Positions 41,807 through 48,855 of a stretch of DNA of 48,855 bases are shown piece by piece; positions within the stretch are counted from its first letter, which is position 1, and every line of letters starts with the position of its first letter. The DNA is from CAYJSJ01 sp964373065 (GTDB lineage: Bacteria > Patescibacteriota > Gracilibacteria > Peribacterales > Peribacteraceae): positions 1 through 48,855 of the forward strand of contig CAYJSJ010000007.1 in NCBI GenBank assembly GCA_964373065.1, in the 5' to 3' direction. The translations under genes were made by a program, and so were the position numbers. The notes beneath the pieces are model-generated. The model had not been told where the DNA came from. It saw nothing but the letters and a program-made list of their open reading frames with translations, and ran no database searches.

Positions 41807-41815
41807 TGATACACT
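41807..41815 (+). promoter_or_regulatory. extended -10 of the DoxX-like gene
   Basis: TGATACACT (TACACT at 41810-41815), 7 nt before the ATG at 41823; it starts immediately after repeat copy B. Confidence 0.45.
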
Positions 41816-41822
41816 CTGGAAT

Positions 41823-42176
41823 ATGCATGAACGACATGTTGATAGAGCCCGCTTGACGTTAATCGCCGCCCTTGCGGGTGTTTTTTTCTTTTTTGGCATC
41901 GATAAATTCCTGCGCCCACTTCTCTGGATCGGGTGGATTCCTGCGTGGTTGGATGGATTTTTTTTGCAGAAAAGTGCGTGGCTACAGGTCATTGGCGCAT
42001 CGGAGATCGCTCTCGCACTTGCCCTCCTGATCCCAAAAAGACAGATAAGGACTGTCGCGTGCTTCTTAATGATTGTGCAGCTTATTGGCGTGCTTTCACA
42101 GGTGGGATTCAACGATGTCTTCGTGCGTGATGCCGGACTGCTGTTGAGTGCCGTTGCCCTGTGGTTTCTGCTTTAG
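41823..42176 (+). CDS. DoxX-like small membrane protein
   Basis: 117 residues with four membrane helices. The helix-1 motif LAGVFFFFGIDKFLRP, then IGASEIALALALLIPKR and AVACF-like helix 3, follow the DoxX/DoxD pattern (G-x-x-K-x in helix 1, E in helix 2). Function of this branch is unknown; relatives are linked to redox or thiosulfate handling. Convergent with the broken DUF1761 gene. Confidence 0.75.
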   Translation: MHERHVDRARLTLIAALAGVFFFFGIDKFLRPLLWIGWIPAWLDGFFLQKSAWLQVIGASEIALALALLIPKRQIRTVACFLMIVQLIGVLSQVGFNDVFVRDAGLLLSAVALWFLL

Positions 42177-42180
42177 CAAT

Positions 42181-42578
42181 TTACCACGGCCACTGGCTGA
42201 TAATTGTCACCGCGATGCAGAAGCTGAGTAGTGCATTGCTTGCATTGATCAGTAACAATTGAAATGGCCTCTGTTCCCATGCCATGCCGTGGAGTTCTGC
42301 GGGTACCGTGGTCGCAAGCCATACGAGGAAAGCCGCCGTAAGCCCTTCACTGAGCGAACGCGGACCCGTCAAACTCACGACGAAATTCAAGGAGATGGTC
42401 ATGATGAGTATAGCGAGGATTCCCGTAGCGAACGCCTTTTTCATATTTGCATGCTTCATGTCCTCCATGTTTATTTTTGCAAGCGTCATCCACGCCGTGC
42501 CAAAAACCTTGGGTTATACCAAAACATGCCAAACGCCATGTTGGCTGCAACGGCAACCACTACGGCAAGAATATTCAT
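42181..42578 (-). pseudogene. DUF1761 membrane protein, frameshifted
   Basis: The upstream part from the ATG at 42576-42578 reads NILAVVVAVAANMAFGMFWY then NPRF and goes out of frame; the downstream part reads GTAWMTLAKINMEDMKHANM onward to the stop at 42181. Together they give the DUF1761 pattern W-Y-x-P-x-F-G-x-x-W-M, if one T is added to the T5 run (A5 at 42502-42506 on the plus strand). About 132 residues in total, the family's normal length, with four helices. Either a real single-base deletion or a homopolymer sequencing error. Confidence 0.8.
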
Positions 42579-42689
42579 ATCGGCTACGTACATCATACGG
42601 AAGGTGGGGAAGGATCGGCGATTAGTATACAGAGAAAAAATAATGGGGGAACAGATCCGGCGTTCTGCAAGTAAGCAGGTGCATCGCGT

Positions 42690-43913
42690 TTATTCTCCGA
42701 GAAAGAGACGCAGATACGCATCACATTGTTTTTGAATGGAAAAGAGCTCCTGCACGCGCGACCGTCCGCTTTCACCCATCGTCCGGCAGAGTGCAGGATT
42801 TGTGAGCAGATCGAGCAGTGCCTTCGCAAATGCTGCGGCATCTCGGGGTTGTACGATGCGTCCCGTTGTCCCGTGTACCAAAAGCTCCGGAGCACCGCCG
42901 AAGCACGTTGCAACGACCGGCTTTCCTTCCGCCATCGCCTCGATATTCATGAGATTAAACGGATCGAAGCAGAGGGAGGGTGTCGTAACGAGCGTTGCTG
43001 CGCTGTAGGCGATACGCATATCGTCTGGGCTCAGCCATCCTGCTAGGATGATCGCCGCACGATCCTCAGGAGTAACCGTTTCCAATGATTGCCGAATGCG
43101 ACCCAGGTCGCCGGCGATGAGCAATTGGACACTGGGGCGAACACTCCGGACACGGTGAAACGCCGCGAAGAGCGCGGAGCTTCCTTTGTCGTCGCCGATC
43201 CTCCCGCCAAAGAGAATCGTCGGTCCGGTAAGCCCATGGCGAAGCCGGAATGCACGGGCAGCCTCATCCGGTACGGGAGGAAGGATTTCCGTACCATTAT
43301 GGATGACTGCGGCAACTACTATGCCGTTTGCTTCCAGAAAATGACGGTGTGCTTCACTAATGGCAATCACCTTCGCTCCGGACTGCGAAAGTATCCTCCG
43401 TATGACAATGTTCCTCAGCGGCCAATACTTGCGGCCGACTGCAAGAAGATGCTCCCACCAGTGCATTCTGATCGGTTTCCCTTCCAAAGAAAGACGCTCA
43501 AATCGCGGTCCGCTCACGCGGCGAAAGGCGACGAGAAACACATCGTGCGCGGTGAGCACGATGTGCGCTGTGTGGCGCCTCGCAATGAGAAGGCTCTCAT
43601 AGGTAAGATCTGCGTGCACGTTATGGGCATGCACCGCATCGGGCTTTAGATCCGCAAATATTTTCGTGAGTGCAGTGCGCATGACCGAGTCTCCGAGGGA
43701 GCGGCGATGACGCTTGCTTGGCGGATAGACACTGAGAATACTTATCGTAGAATTTTCTCTGACAATAGATCCCTTTGCAGGGTCTTTGTGCGTTGTGACA
43801 AGCGTTACAGTATGGCCCCTGCTTTTGTAGGCCTTTCTCAATCTCTCCACTACCACAGCTGCCCCGCCTCTGGCACTGGGCAGAGCATCGTCATGGAGAA
43901 GCACTATGTGCAT
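42690..43913 (-). CDS. GT4-family glycosyltransferase
   Basis: 407 residues from the ATG at 43913; an extension to 44057 would overlap the divergent ABC gene and lie upstream of the predicted -10. GT-B fold: N-terminal MHIVLLHDDALPSARGGAAV, AHNVHADLTYESLLIARRH, then IAISEAHRHFLEANGI. The C-terminal half has the donor-binding motifs FGGRIGDDKGSSALFAAFHR and FDPFNLMNIEAMAEGKPVVA (E-x7-E region), then GGAPELLVHGTTGRIV. It transfers an activated sugar to a lipid-linked or surface glycan in the cytosol. Divergent from the ABC exporter. Confidence 0.92.
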   Translation of the reverse strand: MHIVLLHDDALPSARGGAAVVVERLRKAYKSRGHTVTLVTTHKDPAKGSIVRENSTISILSVYPPSKRHRRSLGDSVMRTALTKIFADLKPDAVHAHNVHADLTYESLLIARRHTAHIVLTAHDVFLVAFRRVSGPRFERLSLEGKPIRMHWWEHLLAVGRKYWPLRNIVIRRILSQSGAKVIAISEAHRHFLEANGIVVAAVIHNGTEILPPVPDEAARAFRLRHGLTGPTILFGGRIGDDKGSSALFAAFHRVRSVRPSVQLLIAGDLGRIRQSLETVTPEDRAAIILAGWLSPDDMRIAYSAATLVTTPSLCFDPFNLMNIEAMAEGKPVVATCFGGAPELLVHGTTGRIVQPRDAAAFAKALLDLLTNPALCRTMGESGRSRVQELFSIQKQCDAYLRLFLGE

Positions 43914-43922
43914 GGTAGGGGC

Positions 43923-43928
43923 AGTGTA
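43923..43928 (-). promoter_or_regulatory. -10 element of the GT4 gene
   Basis: TACACT on the minus strand, 9 nt before the ATG at 43913. Confidence 0.35.
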
Positions 43929-43969
43929 CATCATTAATTCCTCTTCTTTTCGCGTACGAGGCGGTATTT

Positions 43970-43978
43970 TGCTATTCT
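43970..43978 (+). promoter_or_regulatory. extended -10 of the ABC exporter gene
   Basis: TGCTATTCT (TATTCT at 43973-43978), 7 nt before the ATG at 43986; divergent from the GT4 promoter 42 nt away. Confidence 0.45.
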
Positions 43979-43985
43979 TTGACCA

Positions 43986-45806
43986 ATGCACATGCATATG
44001 AAAAACCAATCGGCTGCTCGAAAACTCCTCATAGTACTCAGGGGCATTCATATTCACCCCGCCTATCTGCTGATTCCCACCGGTCTTTCCCTGCTATCTG
44101 CAGTCTTTGAAGGCGCCGGACTGGGGCTGCTGATCCCCATTCTCAGCGGGTTTTTGAACAAGAGCTTTGCGTTCGTCACAGAAGCACCCGTTCTCGGAAC
44201 ACTTCTGGGTCTCCTCCCCGAAACCGTACTGCAAAACGACCGGCTGCTCTTCGGGGCGATGCTGACGGGGTTTGTTATCGTGTATATTCTCAAAAACATT
44301 CTCCGATTCAGTGCCGTCGTGAGCATGGGATACTTCGGCGAACGCGCGCTGCATCATCTGAGGAGCGCGCTATTTAAGCGGTATTTGAGTTTCGGAAAAC
44401 TCTATTTCGATACGTCCAACGTCGGGCACCACAGCACCCTGCTTTTGGAGTTTACGCGGCAAGCGACGAGTCCGCTCCTGCTGATCGATAAATTGATCAA
44501 TGCGCTCTTTTCGCTGACGGCCTACCTCATCGTACTCCTCTTCATTTCCTGGAAGCTGACCCTAGTGGCACTCCCGCTCTTTGCCGTGCTGCATTTTGCC
44601 ATAAAAATCATGGTGACGCGCATCAAGGGACTTTCGCGCACCATCGCCAAACGGGGAAGTGAGCTCGGGAAAACATCCGTGGAAATTCTTTCGACAATTC
44701 CGCTCGTAAAATCCTACCGGACGGAACTGCAGGAGTACCGGCACTACGCCGGTATCAGTGATACGAAAGCCGGCCTCGATTTCCGCGTAAAAGTGCTGCA
44801 AAACCTCATTCTGCCGTTGCAAGAGATCATCACATTGCTCGTCGCAACGTCCATCTTCATGGGTTCGCTTGCTATCTTTGGCAGAGAGCAAGTGGCATCG
44901 GCGTCCGCACTGCTTGTCTACTTTTACATCATCTTGAACGCTTCGCATAAGTTCGGAACAATTTCCGGGTTTCGCGGAATCATTGCAAACTCCAGCGGAC
45001 CCTTAGACGAGGTGTTGGAAATACTCAGTGATGAAGGGAAGCCGTTCGTACGTGGCGGGAGCGAGAAGTTTTCCGGGCTAAACAAAGCAATGGAATTTAG
45101 GCATTTGACCTTCGGATATTCGCACGATCGTACGGTGCTCACAGACGTCTCCTTTACTATCCCCAAAGGAACAATGACGGCTATCGTCGGCCCCACGGGA
45201 TCAGGAAAAAGCACGCTCATCAATCTGCTCATGCGCTACTACGAATGTCCCCCGGCCTCAATATTCCTCGACGGGAAAGATCTTCGGAGTTTCACGCTGG
45301 ATTCCTACCTGCGTCACACCGCCCTTGTCAGCCAGGAGACGCTTTTGCTCCATGACAGCCTGCGAAACAACATTACCTACGGACTGCACAATGTCACCGA
45401 GCAAGATCTACGGAGTGCCGTAGATAGAGCGCGTCTGACGCAGTTCGTCGCTTCCCTTCCCGAAGGACTCTCGACGCTGATCGGCGACAGGGGGATGAAA
45501 CTCAGCGGAGGAGAAAAACAGCGCGTCTCCATCGCCCGCGCGCTCCTCAAGGGATCGGATATCCTGATCCTCGATGAAGCCACGAGCTCGCTTGACAGCA
45601 AGACCGAGCATCTTATACAGGAAGCGATCGACGAAGCGGTGCTGGGGCGTACTTCCGTCGTCATCGCCCATCGGTTGAATACCATCAGGCATGCGGACAA
45701 GATCGTGGTGATCGAGGACGGGCAGTGGAAAGAAGAAGGAACGCTTGATACACTCCTTACTAAGAAAGGGGCGTTTTTCGCGCTCTGGGAACAGCAGAAA
45801 TTTTAG
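43986..45806 (+). CDS. ABC exporter, MsbA/PglK-like (membrane and ATPase domains fused)
   Basis: 606 residues. Six membrane helices (about 20-320) fused to one nucleotide-binding domain: Walker A VGPTGSGKSTLINLLMR, Q-loop LVSQETLLLHDS, signature LSGGEKQRVSIARALL, Walker B ILILDEATSSLDS, and H-loop VVIAHRLNTI. It works as a homodimer. Flipping a lipid-linked oligosaccharide or lipid across the membrane fits its position between a glycosyltransferase and a polysaccharide deacetylase. Three Met codons near the start (MHMHM) leave the exact start open by up to four residues. Confidence 0.93.
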   Translation: MHMHMKNQSAARKLLIVLRGIHIHPAYLLIPTGLSLLSAVFEGAGLGLLIPILSGFLNKSFAFVTEAPVLGTLLGLLPETVLQNDRLLFGAMLTGFVIVYILKNILRFSAVVSMGYFGERALHHLRSALFKRYLSFGKLYFDTSNVGHHSTLLLEFTRQATSPLLLIDKLINALFSLTAYLIVLLFISWKLTLVALPLFAVLHFAIKIMVTRIKGLSRTIAKRGSELGKTSVEILSTIPLVKSYRTELQEYRHYAGISDTKAGLDFRVKVLQNLILPLQEIITLLVATSIFMGSLAIFGREQVASASALLVYFYIILNASHKFGTISGFRGIIANSSGPLDEVLEILSDEGKPFVRGGSEKFSGLNKAMEFRHLTFGYSHDRTVLTDVSFTIPKGTMTAIVGPTGSGKSTLINLLMRYYECPPASIFLDGKDLRSFTLDSYLRHTALVSQETLLLHDSLRNNITYGLHNVTEQDLRSAVDRARLTQFVASLPEGLSTLIGDRGMKLSGGEKQRVSIARALLKGSDILILDEATSSLDSKTEHLIQEAIDEAVLGRTSVVIAHRLNTIRHADKIVVIEDGQWKEEGTLDTLLTKKGAFFALWEQQKF

Positions 45807-45847
45807 CCGCGTACCATCCAGAGCCATTCTTCAGATCTTCCTACATG

Positions 45848-46612
45848 TTACATCGCCGCCTTATTTTTTTCTTTCATCAGCGGCACTACCGCACTGTTTA
45901 CGCCGTAAGAAACGCCTCTCTGCCCTTGCACAAACTTCAGAAACGCTTCGAATTGCGGCCACATGCCGTACTTCTCTATCTCGGAGCTATGACCCCAGAG
46001 ATGGAAGAACGGCCGGTTTGACTTCTGTGCATACGTGAAAAGTTCTCTCGCAAGACAGAGCCAACTGCACCCTGCCCGGAGCGGCAGACTTAGCGCATAC
46101 ATGCGCGGAAGAAATAATCGGAGGCGCGCAAGCGGATCGAGCGGGTGCCACCAGCGTGTATATTTTCTCCGAAACGGAAACGGATACACTTGGAGCGTCG
46201 TCGGAAGCCCGAAGGGATCGCCCGCTTCAAAAGTGAGTTGCTCCACCGTTCTTGCTCCCAGGAATCCCGCTTCCATCACCTGTGTACGCAGAGCAGGGTT
46301 TTCGTCGCCGTACGGGTAGCAAAACATTCTGCATGGCTCTTGCGTCACCTGCTCGATCCATTTTTTGGATTCCACAATCTCCCTGCGGGCATCGCTCGGA
46401 GCAAGCCTTGTGAGACGCGGGTGCGTAATGGTGTGTGCGCCGATTTCGTGGCGCTTCGCAAGTGAACGGATGTCAGAGTCACTCAAGGCAGTATTCTCAT
46501 GCGTCGCAGGTGGAGAAACATAGAACGTTCCCGTTGCTCCATACTTCTCTAAGAGTAGAGCGACCTTGAGGTCACCTTCTCTGCCGTCGTCCCAAGACGT
46601 TGTAAATAGCAT
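45848..46612 (-). CDS. polysaccharide deacetylase-family (CE4/NodB) protein
   Basis: 254 residues. TTSWDDGREGDLKVALLLEK holds the catalytic D-D-G, GATGTFYVSP the next conserved strand, and GAHTITHPRLTRL the metal-binding H-x3-H. CYPYGDENPALR corresponds to the R/Y-x-P-x-G motif. Zinc-dependent N- or O-deacetylation of a glycan is expected. No signal peptide is visible, so it may act on cytosolic lipid-linked intermediates or have a non-classical exit. It lies 18 nt after the FemAB-like gene, in the same direction. Confidence 0.9.
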   Translation of the reverse strand: MLFTTSWDDGREGDLKVALLLEKYGATGTFYVSPPATHENTALSDSDIRSLAKRHEIGAHTITHPRLTRLAPSDARREIVESKKWIEQVTQEPCRMFCYPYGDENPALRTQVMEAGFLGARTVEQLTFEAGDPFGLPTTLQVYPFPFRRKYTRWWHPLDPLARLRLFLPRMYALSLPLRAGCSWLCLARELFTYAQKSNRPFFHLWGHSSEIEKYGMWPQFEAFLKFVQGQRGVSYGVNSAVVPLMKEKNKAAM

Positions 46613-46618
46613 GGAAGT

Positions 46619-46624
46619 ATCGTA
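46619..46624 (-). promoter_or_regulatory. possible -10 of the deacetylase gene
   Basis: TACGAT on the minus strand, 6 nt before the ATG at 46612, in the short gap after the upstream stop. Confidence 0.3.
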
Positions 46625-46630
46625 TCGCTT

Positions 46631-47680
46631 CTACGGGTAGATCAGAAGCGGGAACCACTCGTTTCCGCGAACAATACGACAAAGTCGATAGGCCAGAAAT
46701 CGCACCACGCGGTTTCCGGCTGCCGAATAACGCAGGAAGGGCTGCACCTCAGCACCAAAGCTCAGCTTAAACTTGGTAATTCCGTAGAGTGGATCGGAAG
46801 GATCGTTCGCAGCCCCGCAGAGGTTATATGTGCGGTATCCGCGCCGTATGGCATGGGTGATGATTGCCCACTGGAGCGCGTTGCCGGCATAGAGTGTTCG
46901 TCCTTCCTCCGTGAGAACCCCGCTCCTATACAGGAGTCCCCTCCCAGCGTAGAGAATGAGTGCTCCTCCGACAACTCTCCCTTCTTTATGTGCGAGCCAG
47001 AGCTTGATCATGTTCTTTGGCGCGAGTGCGTCCCACACATGTTCGAGTGACTTTAGTGTATTGAGACTCTTACGCTCCAAGCGCTTTCTTGCAGTGAGAG
47101 CGCTCTGGATGCTGCGATATGCCGCAAGATCGCTGCGCGAACCCTCCCGCACGATAACGCCATTTTTTTCGCTTTTGCTGATTTGATTTCTCACTTTTTG
47201 ATCAACTTTTGTGTTCAACATTTTCTCCTCATCTTCGAGGAGTTCAAGTACCGGTGTCCACTTGGTCGCAACGTTCACGGAAGCCGATGGTGGTAGATGC
47301 TTCGAAAGCTCGGGTGACGTAGAGATCGTGAGCTTGAGTGCTCCCCTCTTCTTTGCTTCGGTCACGAGCGTACGCAAAAGCGCACCCGCAAGATTGCTGC
47401 GATCTGCCTCGGGTACATGGCCTGCGATCACCGGCCCTCCCCCGTCGCCGCTCTCGCCGCTCGCAACGGCCATACACAGCGGGCCGATCGTCCACGCAAA
47501 TGCCTGCAAGACACCGACCGGAGTTCCATCACGCATCGCAAGCAGTCGAATGGGCATGATACCTCTGATGGTCGCCATCGCCTCCCCCCACTCCCAAGTT
47601 TGGTTTGGCGAAGGAGCGAGTGATCGCTTGAGGACGTCGTCCCACTGCGCCTGATCGGGATTGAGGATGATATCTGGCAT
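46631..47680 (-). CDS. FemAB/GNAT-fold acyl- or aminoacyltransferase
   Basis: 349 residues from the ATG at 47680, preferred over an ATG at 47755 because a TACCAT -10 box lies 8 nt upstream of it. Two GNAT-like halves: N-terminal NQTWEWGEAMATIRGIMPIR and GVLQAFAWTIGPLCMAVASG; C-terminal KVRNQISKSEKNGVIVREGS, VGGALILYAGRGLLYRSGVL and TYNLCGAANDPSDPLYGITK, the last typical of FemAB-like (peptidoglycan bridge-forming) proteins (Y-D-x-x-G-x-x-x-x-x-x-x-x-x-G-x-x-x-F-K). It may attach amino acids to peptidoglycan or acylate a glycan. Located with the deacetylase and ABC exporter. Confidence 0.8.
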   Translation of the reverse strand: MPDIILNPDQAQWDDVLKRSLAPSPNQTWEWGEAMATIRGIMPIRLLAMRDGTPVGVLQAFAWTIGPLCMAVASGESGDGGGPVIAGHVPEADRSNLAGALLRTLVTEAKKRGALKLTISTSPELSKHLPPSASVNVATKWTPVLELLEDEEKMLNTKVDQKVRNQISKSEKNGVIVREGSRSDLAAYRSIQSALTARKRLERKSLNTLKSLEHVWDALAPKNMIKLWLAHKEGRVVGGALILYAGRGLLYRSGVLTEEGRTLYAGNALQWAIITHAIRRGYRTYNLCGAANDPSDPLYGITKFKLSFGAEVQPFLRYSAAGNRVVRFLAYRLCRIVRGNEWFPLLIYP

Positions 47681-47688
47681 CGGTGCAT

Positions 47689-47694
47689 ATGGTA
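47689..47694 (-). promoter_or_regulatory. -10 element of the FemAB-like gene
   Basis: TACCAT on the minus strand, 8 nt before the ATG at 47680. Confidence 0.3.
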
Positions 47695-47768
47695 GCTTAG
47701 AGGCGCAGAGATGAGTATCGTTAAGCCCCCCAATACATCGTAGTTGCAATGGCATCGGTAGCGACGCG

Positions 47769-48020
47769 TTAACGATGAGGGCACCCTGGCCAACAACACG
47801 GTCGGCGCTTTCCTTCTATGAGCTCCGTGCAGATTCGCTCGATATGATGCTTTCTTGTCTCCGGCTTCTTGACGGAAGTAACCCAGCAAATCCATTCATT
47901 GCGTGAAAGTTGCGTAAGGTCATCCCATTTACCTTGCACCTCCCGTGAAGACAGAAGGGCTTTTCATAAATCCGCCGGCACGCTATGCACCAAACCGCTG
48001 GCAATTTCTTTGTGACGCAT
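47769..48020 (-). pseudogene. YdeI/OmpD-associated-like protein with one in-frame UGA
   Basis: 84 codons on the minus strand from ATG (48020) to TAA (47769-47771), with one internal TGA at 47964-47966 (codon 19). Before it: MRHKEIASGLVHSVPADL. After it: KALLSSREVQGKWDDLTQLS, NEWICWVTSVKKPETRKHHI and the family-typical end GKRRPCCWPGCPHR. All other codons are open, and the pattern W-x-x-L-T-x-x-x-R-N-E-W-I-x-W follows the YdeI C-terminal domain. A promoter with TTTACT-N16-TACACT ends 6 nt before the ATG. UGA is a stop in neighbouring genes, so this is most simply a recent nonsense mutation or a sequence error. Confidence 0.75.
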
Positions 48021-48026
48021 GTCGAA

Positions 48027-48054
48027 AGTGTAGAAGGCGCGATGCAAAAGTAAA
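48027..48054 (-). promoter_or_regulatory. promoter of the YdeI-like gene
   Basis: Minus strand: TTTACT (48049-48054), 16-nt spacer, TACACT (48027-48032), 6 nt before the ATG. Confidence 0.5.
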
Positions 48055-48076
48055 CGAGAAAACCGTATGTCTCAGC

Positions 48077-48307
48077 TCATAGAATCTCCTTGAATGTTTC
48101 GAGACTAATGCCCTCTTCGATTATGAATTTTGCTATCGAATGACGGGTGCCTTTGGCCTTGAGGTGGTTTGGTAAAATAGTGAACTTACCAGTTGGCCCA
48201 TACACTTTGTAGTGGCCACCTTTGCCTTTAGTACGATCTACGGTAAAGCCGAGCTTTTCTAGAGCTTTCGCTGCTCGCTGCTGAGGAACTTCAGGAAAAT
48301 CAGGCAC
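48077..48307 (-). CDS. hicA: HicA-family toxin (mRNA interferase-like)
   Basis: 76 residues, typical size. dsRBD-like fold: PQQRAAKALEKLGFTVDRTK, then GKGGHYKVYGPTGKFTILPN with the catalytic His in the G-x-H context, and the end HSIAKFIIEEGISLETF (R-x-I-x-x-x-x-x-x-x-G-I-s-x-e-x-F). It cleaves mRNA when free and is neutralised by HicB. The start overlaps the hicB stop by 8 nt, so the two are translated together. The order is antitoxin first, the reverse of the classical hicAB order. Confidence 0.87.
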   Translation of the reverse strand: MPDFPEVPQQRAAKALEKLGFTVDRTKGKGGHYKVYGPTGKFTILPNHLKAKGTRHSIAKFIIEEGISLETFKEIL

Positions 48308-48659
48308 ATGCGGTAGTATGCTTATAGAGGATGACTTCTTTTAGACTAGGCTCTTTATCTTTCGATAATGACTTCCCCTGTGGGGTACCTTCCTTCATTT
48401 GGTATTCAATCAGCTTCGCGTAATTTCGTGGGACATTAAAGTAGGTCAAAATAGCGTCACATGCATTTTGCACTGCCTCCTGAAAATTTAATCCTTCGGT
48501 AATTAAACCTTCGTATTTTGGAGCAAAAGCAAAGATGATAGGATTGTTCTCTTCGTCAAACTCTGCGCGAAATTCAAATGTTATATCCGAAGGCAGTCTT
48601 TGCAGAACCTCCGCTTCCACAGAGCGCGATCGTGAGAATAGTTGTATGAACCAGTTCAT
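48300..48659 (-). CDS. hicB: HicB-family antitoxin
   Basis: 119 residues from the ATG at 48659; a GTG at 48719 would give 139. The partial RNase-H-like fold is visible: DITFEFRAEFDEENNPIIFA, then PKYEGLITEGLNFQEAVQNA, where G-x-x-x-x-G-x-x-x-x-E-A-x-x-N is the HicB signature, followed by CDAILTYF. The C-terminal part (after about 90) is charged and lacks an obvious helix-turn-helix. It should bind and neutralise HicA. A TATAAT (48678-48683) gives a leader of about 12 nt for the ATG; a second promoter lies at 48747-48755. Confidence 0.82.
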   Translation of the reverse strand: MNWFIQLFSRSRSVEAEVLQRLPSDITFEFRAEFDEENNPIIFAFAPKYEGLITEGLNFQEAVQNACDAILTYFNVPRNYAKLIEYQMKEGTPQGKSLSKDKEPSLKEVILYKHTTACA

Positions 48660-48746
48660 AGGAGATTGGGATAACGGATTATATTGTATTTTTATATGGA
48701 TGGGAATCCAAGTGTCCACTTTCTCATTGCTTTTCTAAGCATAACC

Positions 48747-48782
48747 ATTATACCAGCTTTTGCTGATAAATACTGGTAAAAT
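48747..48782. promoter_or_regulatory. symmetric divergent promoters in an inverted repeat
   Basis: ATTATACCAG (48747-48756) and CTGGTAAAAT (48773-48782) are inverted repeats matching at nine of ten positions. Each arm contains an extended -10: TGGTATAAT facing hicB on the minus strand and TGGTAAAAT facing right on the plus strand. A repressor binding this repeat would block both directions; HicB or the HicAB complex is a candidate. Confidence 0.5.
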
Positions 48783-48812
48783 ATGCTTCTAGGCAAGCCT
48801 CGGACGCTCGCA

Positions 48813-48855
48813 ATGGTTATGAGTGGAAAAAGAGTCGTGGCGCATTTAAGAGACA
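48813..48855 (+). CDS. start of a gene cut by the window edge (possibly HicA-like)
   Basis: An open frame from the ATG at 48813 or 48819 runs off the end, reading MVMSGKRVVAHLRD. The phrase SGKxVxxxL is how HicA/YcfA toxins often begin. It lies downstream of an extended -10 at 48774-48782. Too short to be sure. Confidence 0.3.
   Translation, partial: MVMSGKRVVAHLRD

Noticed and set aside
47964..47966. UGA recoded as glycine or tryptophan
   Set aside because: UGA serves as the terminal stop of several intact genes here (sigma factor, prfA, sortase, carB), so the standard meaning holds in this genome.

Overview
The window looks like chromosomal DNA from a Candidate Phyla Radiation (Patescibacteria) bacterium, most likely Peregrinibacteria/Peribacteria-like. 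This is inferred from gene content and style, not from a marker gene: short intergenic spacers, no visible Shine-Dalgarno sequences, many large surface proteins with unusual domain mixes, a membrane-anchored ClpB-like ATPase, and CPR-style dispersed palindromes such as CCTGCCTGCCGGCAGGCAGG. UGA is used as a normal stop throughout, so the UGA=Gly code of Gracilibacteria/Absconditabacteria is excluded. Two runs of 100 N (6013-6112, 32353-32452) are scaffold gaps, and both fall in tandem repeats inside genes.

Layout: 1-1000 is gene-poor, with a dispersed palindromic repeat and a hairpin-rich stretch. 999-7813 encodes envelope proteins: a lipoprotein, an O-antigen-ligase-like protein, an M23 peptidase, a kelch-repeat secreted protein interrupted by a gap, and a metzincin-like protease. 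8005-8189 holds tRNA-Leu(CAG) and a tRNA-Leu remnant interrupted by a palindrome. 8380-10401 is groES-groEL. 10442-16626 carries an ECF sigma/membrane anti-sigma-like pair, an EamA transporter and the two-gene membrane AAA+ unit. 16726-27849 is largely housekeeping: tmk, folD, purF, purD, a PD-(D/E)XK nuclease, an MFS transporter, a four-helix-bundle protein, prfA, a DUF5671-like membrane protein and mnmA. 27922-30444 has a sortase, tRNA-Leu(TAA) and an SLH protein. 30544-36029 has carB, greA, a small hypothetical protein and holA. 36129-38904 is a dockerin-like, cohesin-like and cupredoxin-like operon. 38883-47680 has a VIT-type metal transporter and a surface-glycan cluster (TMTC-like GT-C/TPR protein, GT4 glycosyltransferase, ABC exporter, polysaccharide deacetylase, FemAB/GNAT-like transferase). 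47769-48855 has a YdeI-like gene with an internal stop, a HicB/HicA pair and the start of another gene.

The most interesting signals are: (i) about twenty genes whose start codon lies 6-9 nt after a -10 hexamer, which suggests that leaderless mRNAs are the rule; (ii) adjacent dockerin-like and cohesin-like genes, with possible sortase-type C-termini and a sortase in the same window; (iii) repeats placed in telling positions, including an exact palindrome insertion in a tRNA, perfect 25-bp inverted repeats around a four-helix-bundle gene, and a low-complexity insert in the hinge of CarB; (iv) active-site oddities (QExxH protease, thymidylate kinase without the P-loop lysine); (v) genes apparently broken by one lesion (DUF1761 frameshift, YdeI nonsense codon).
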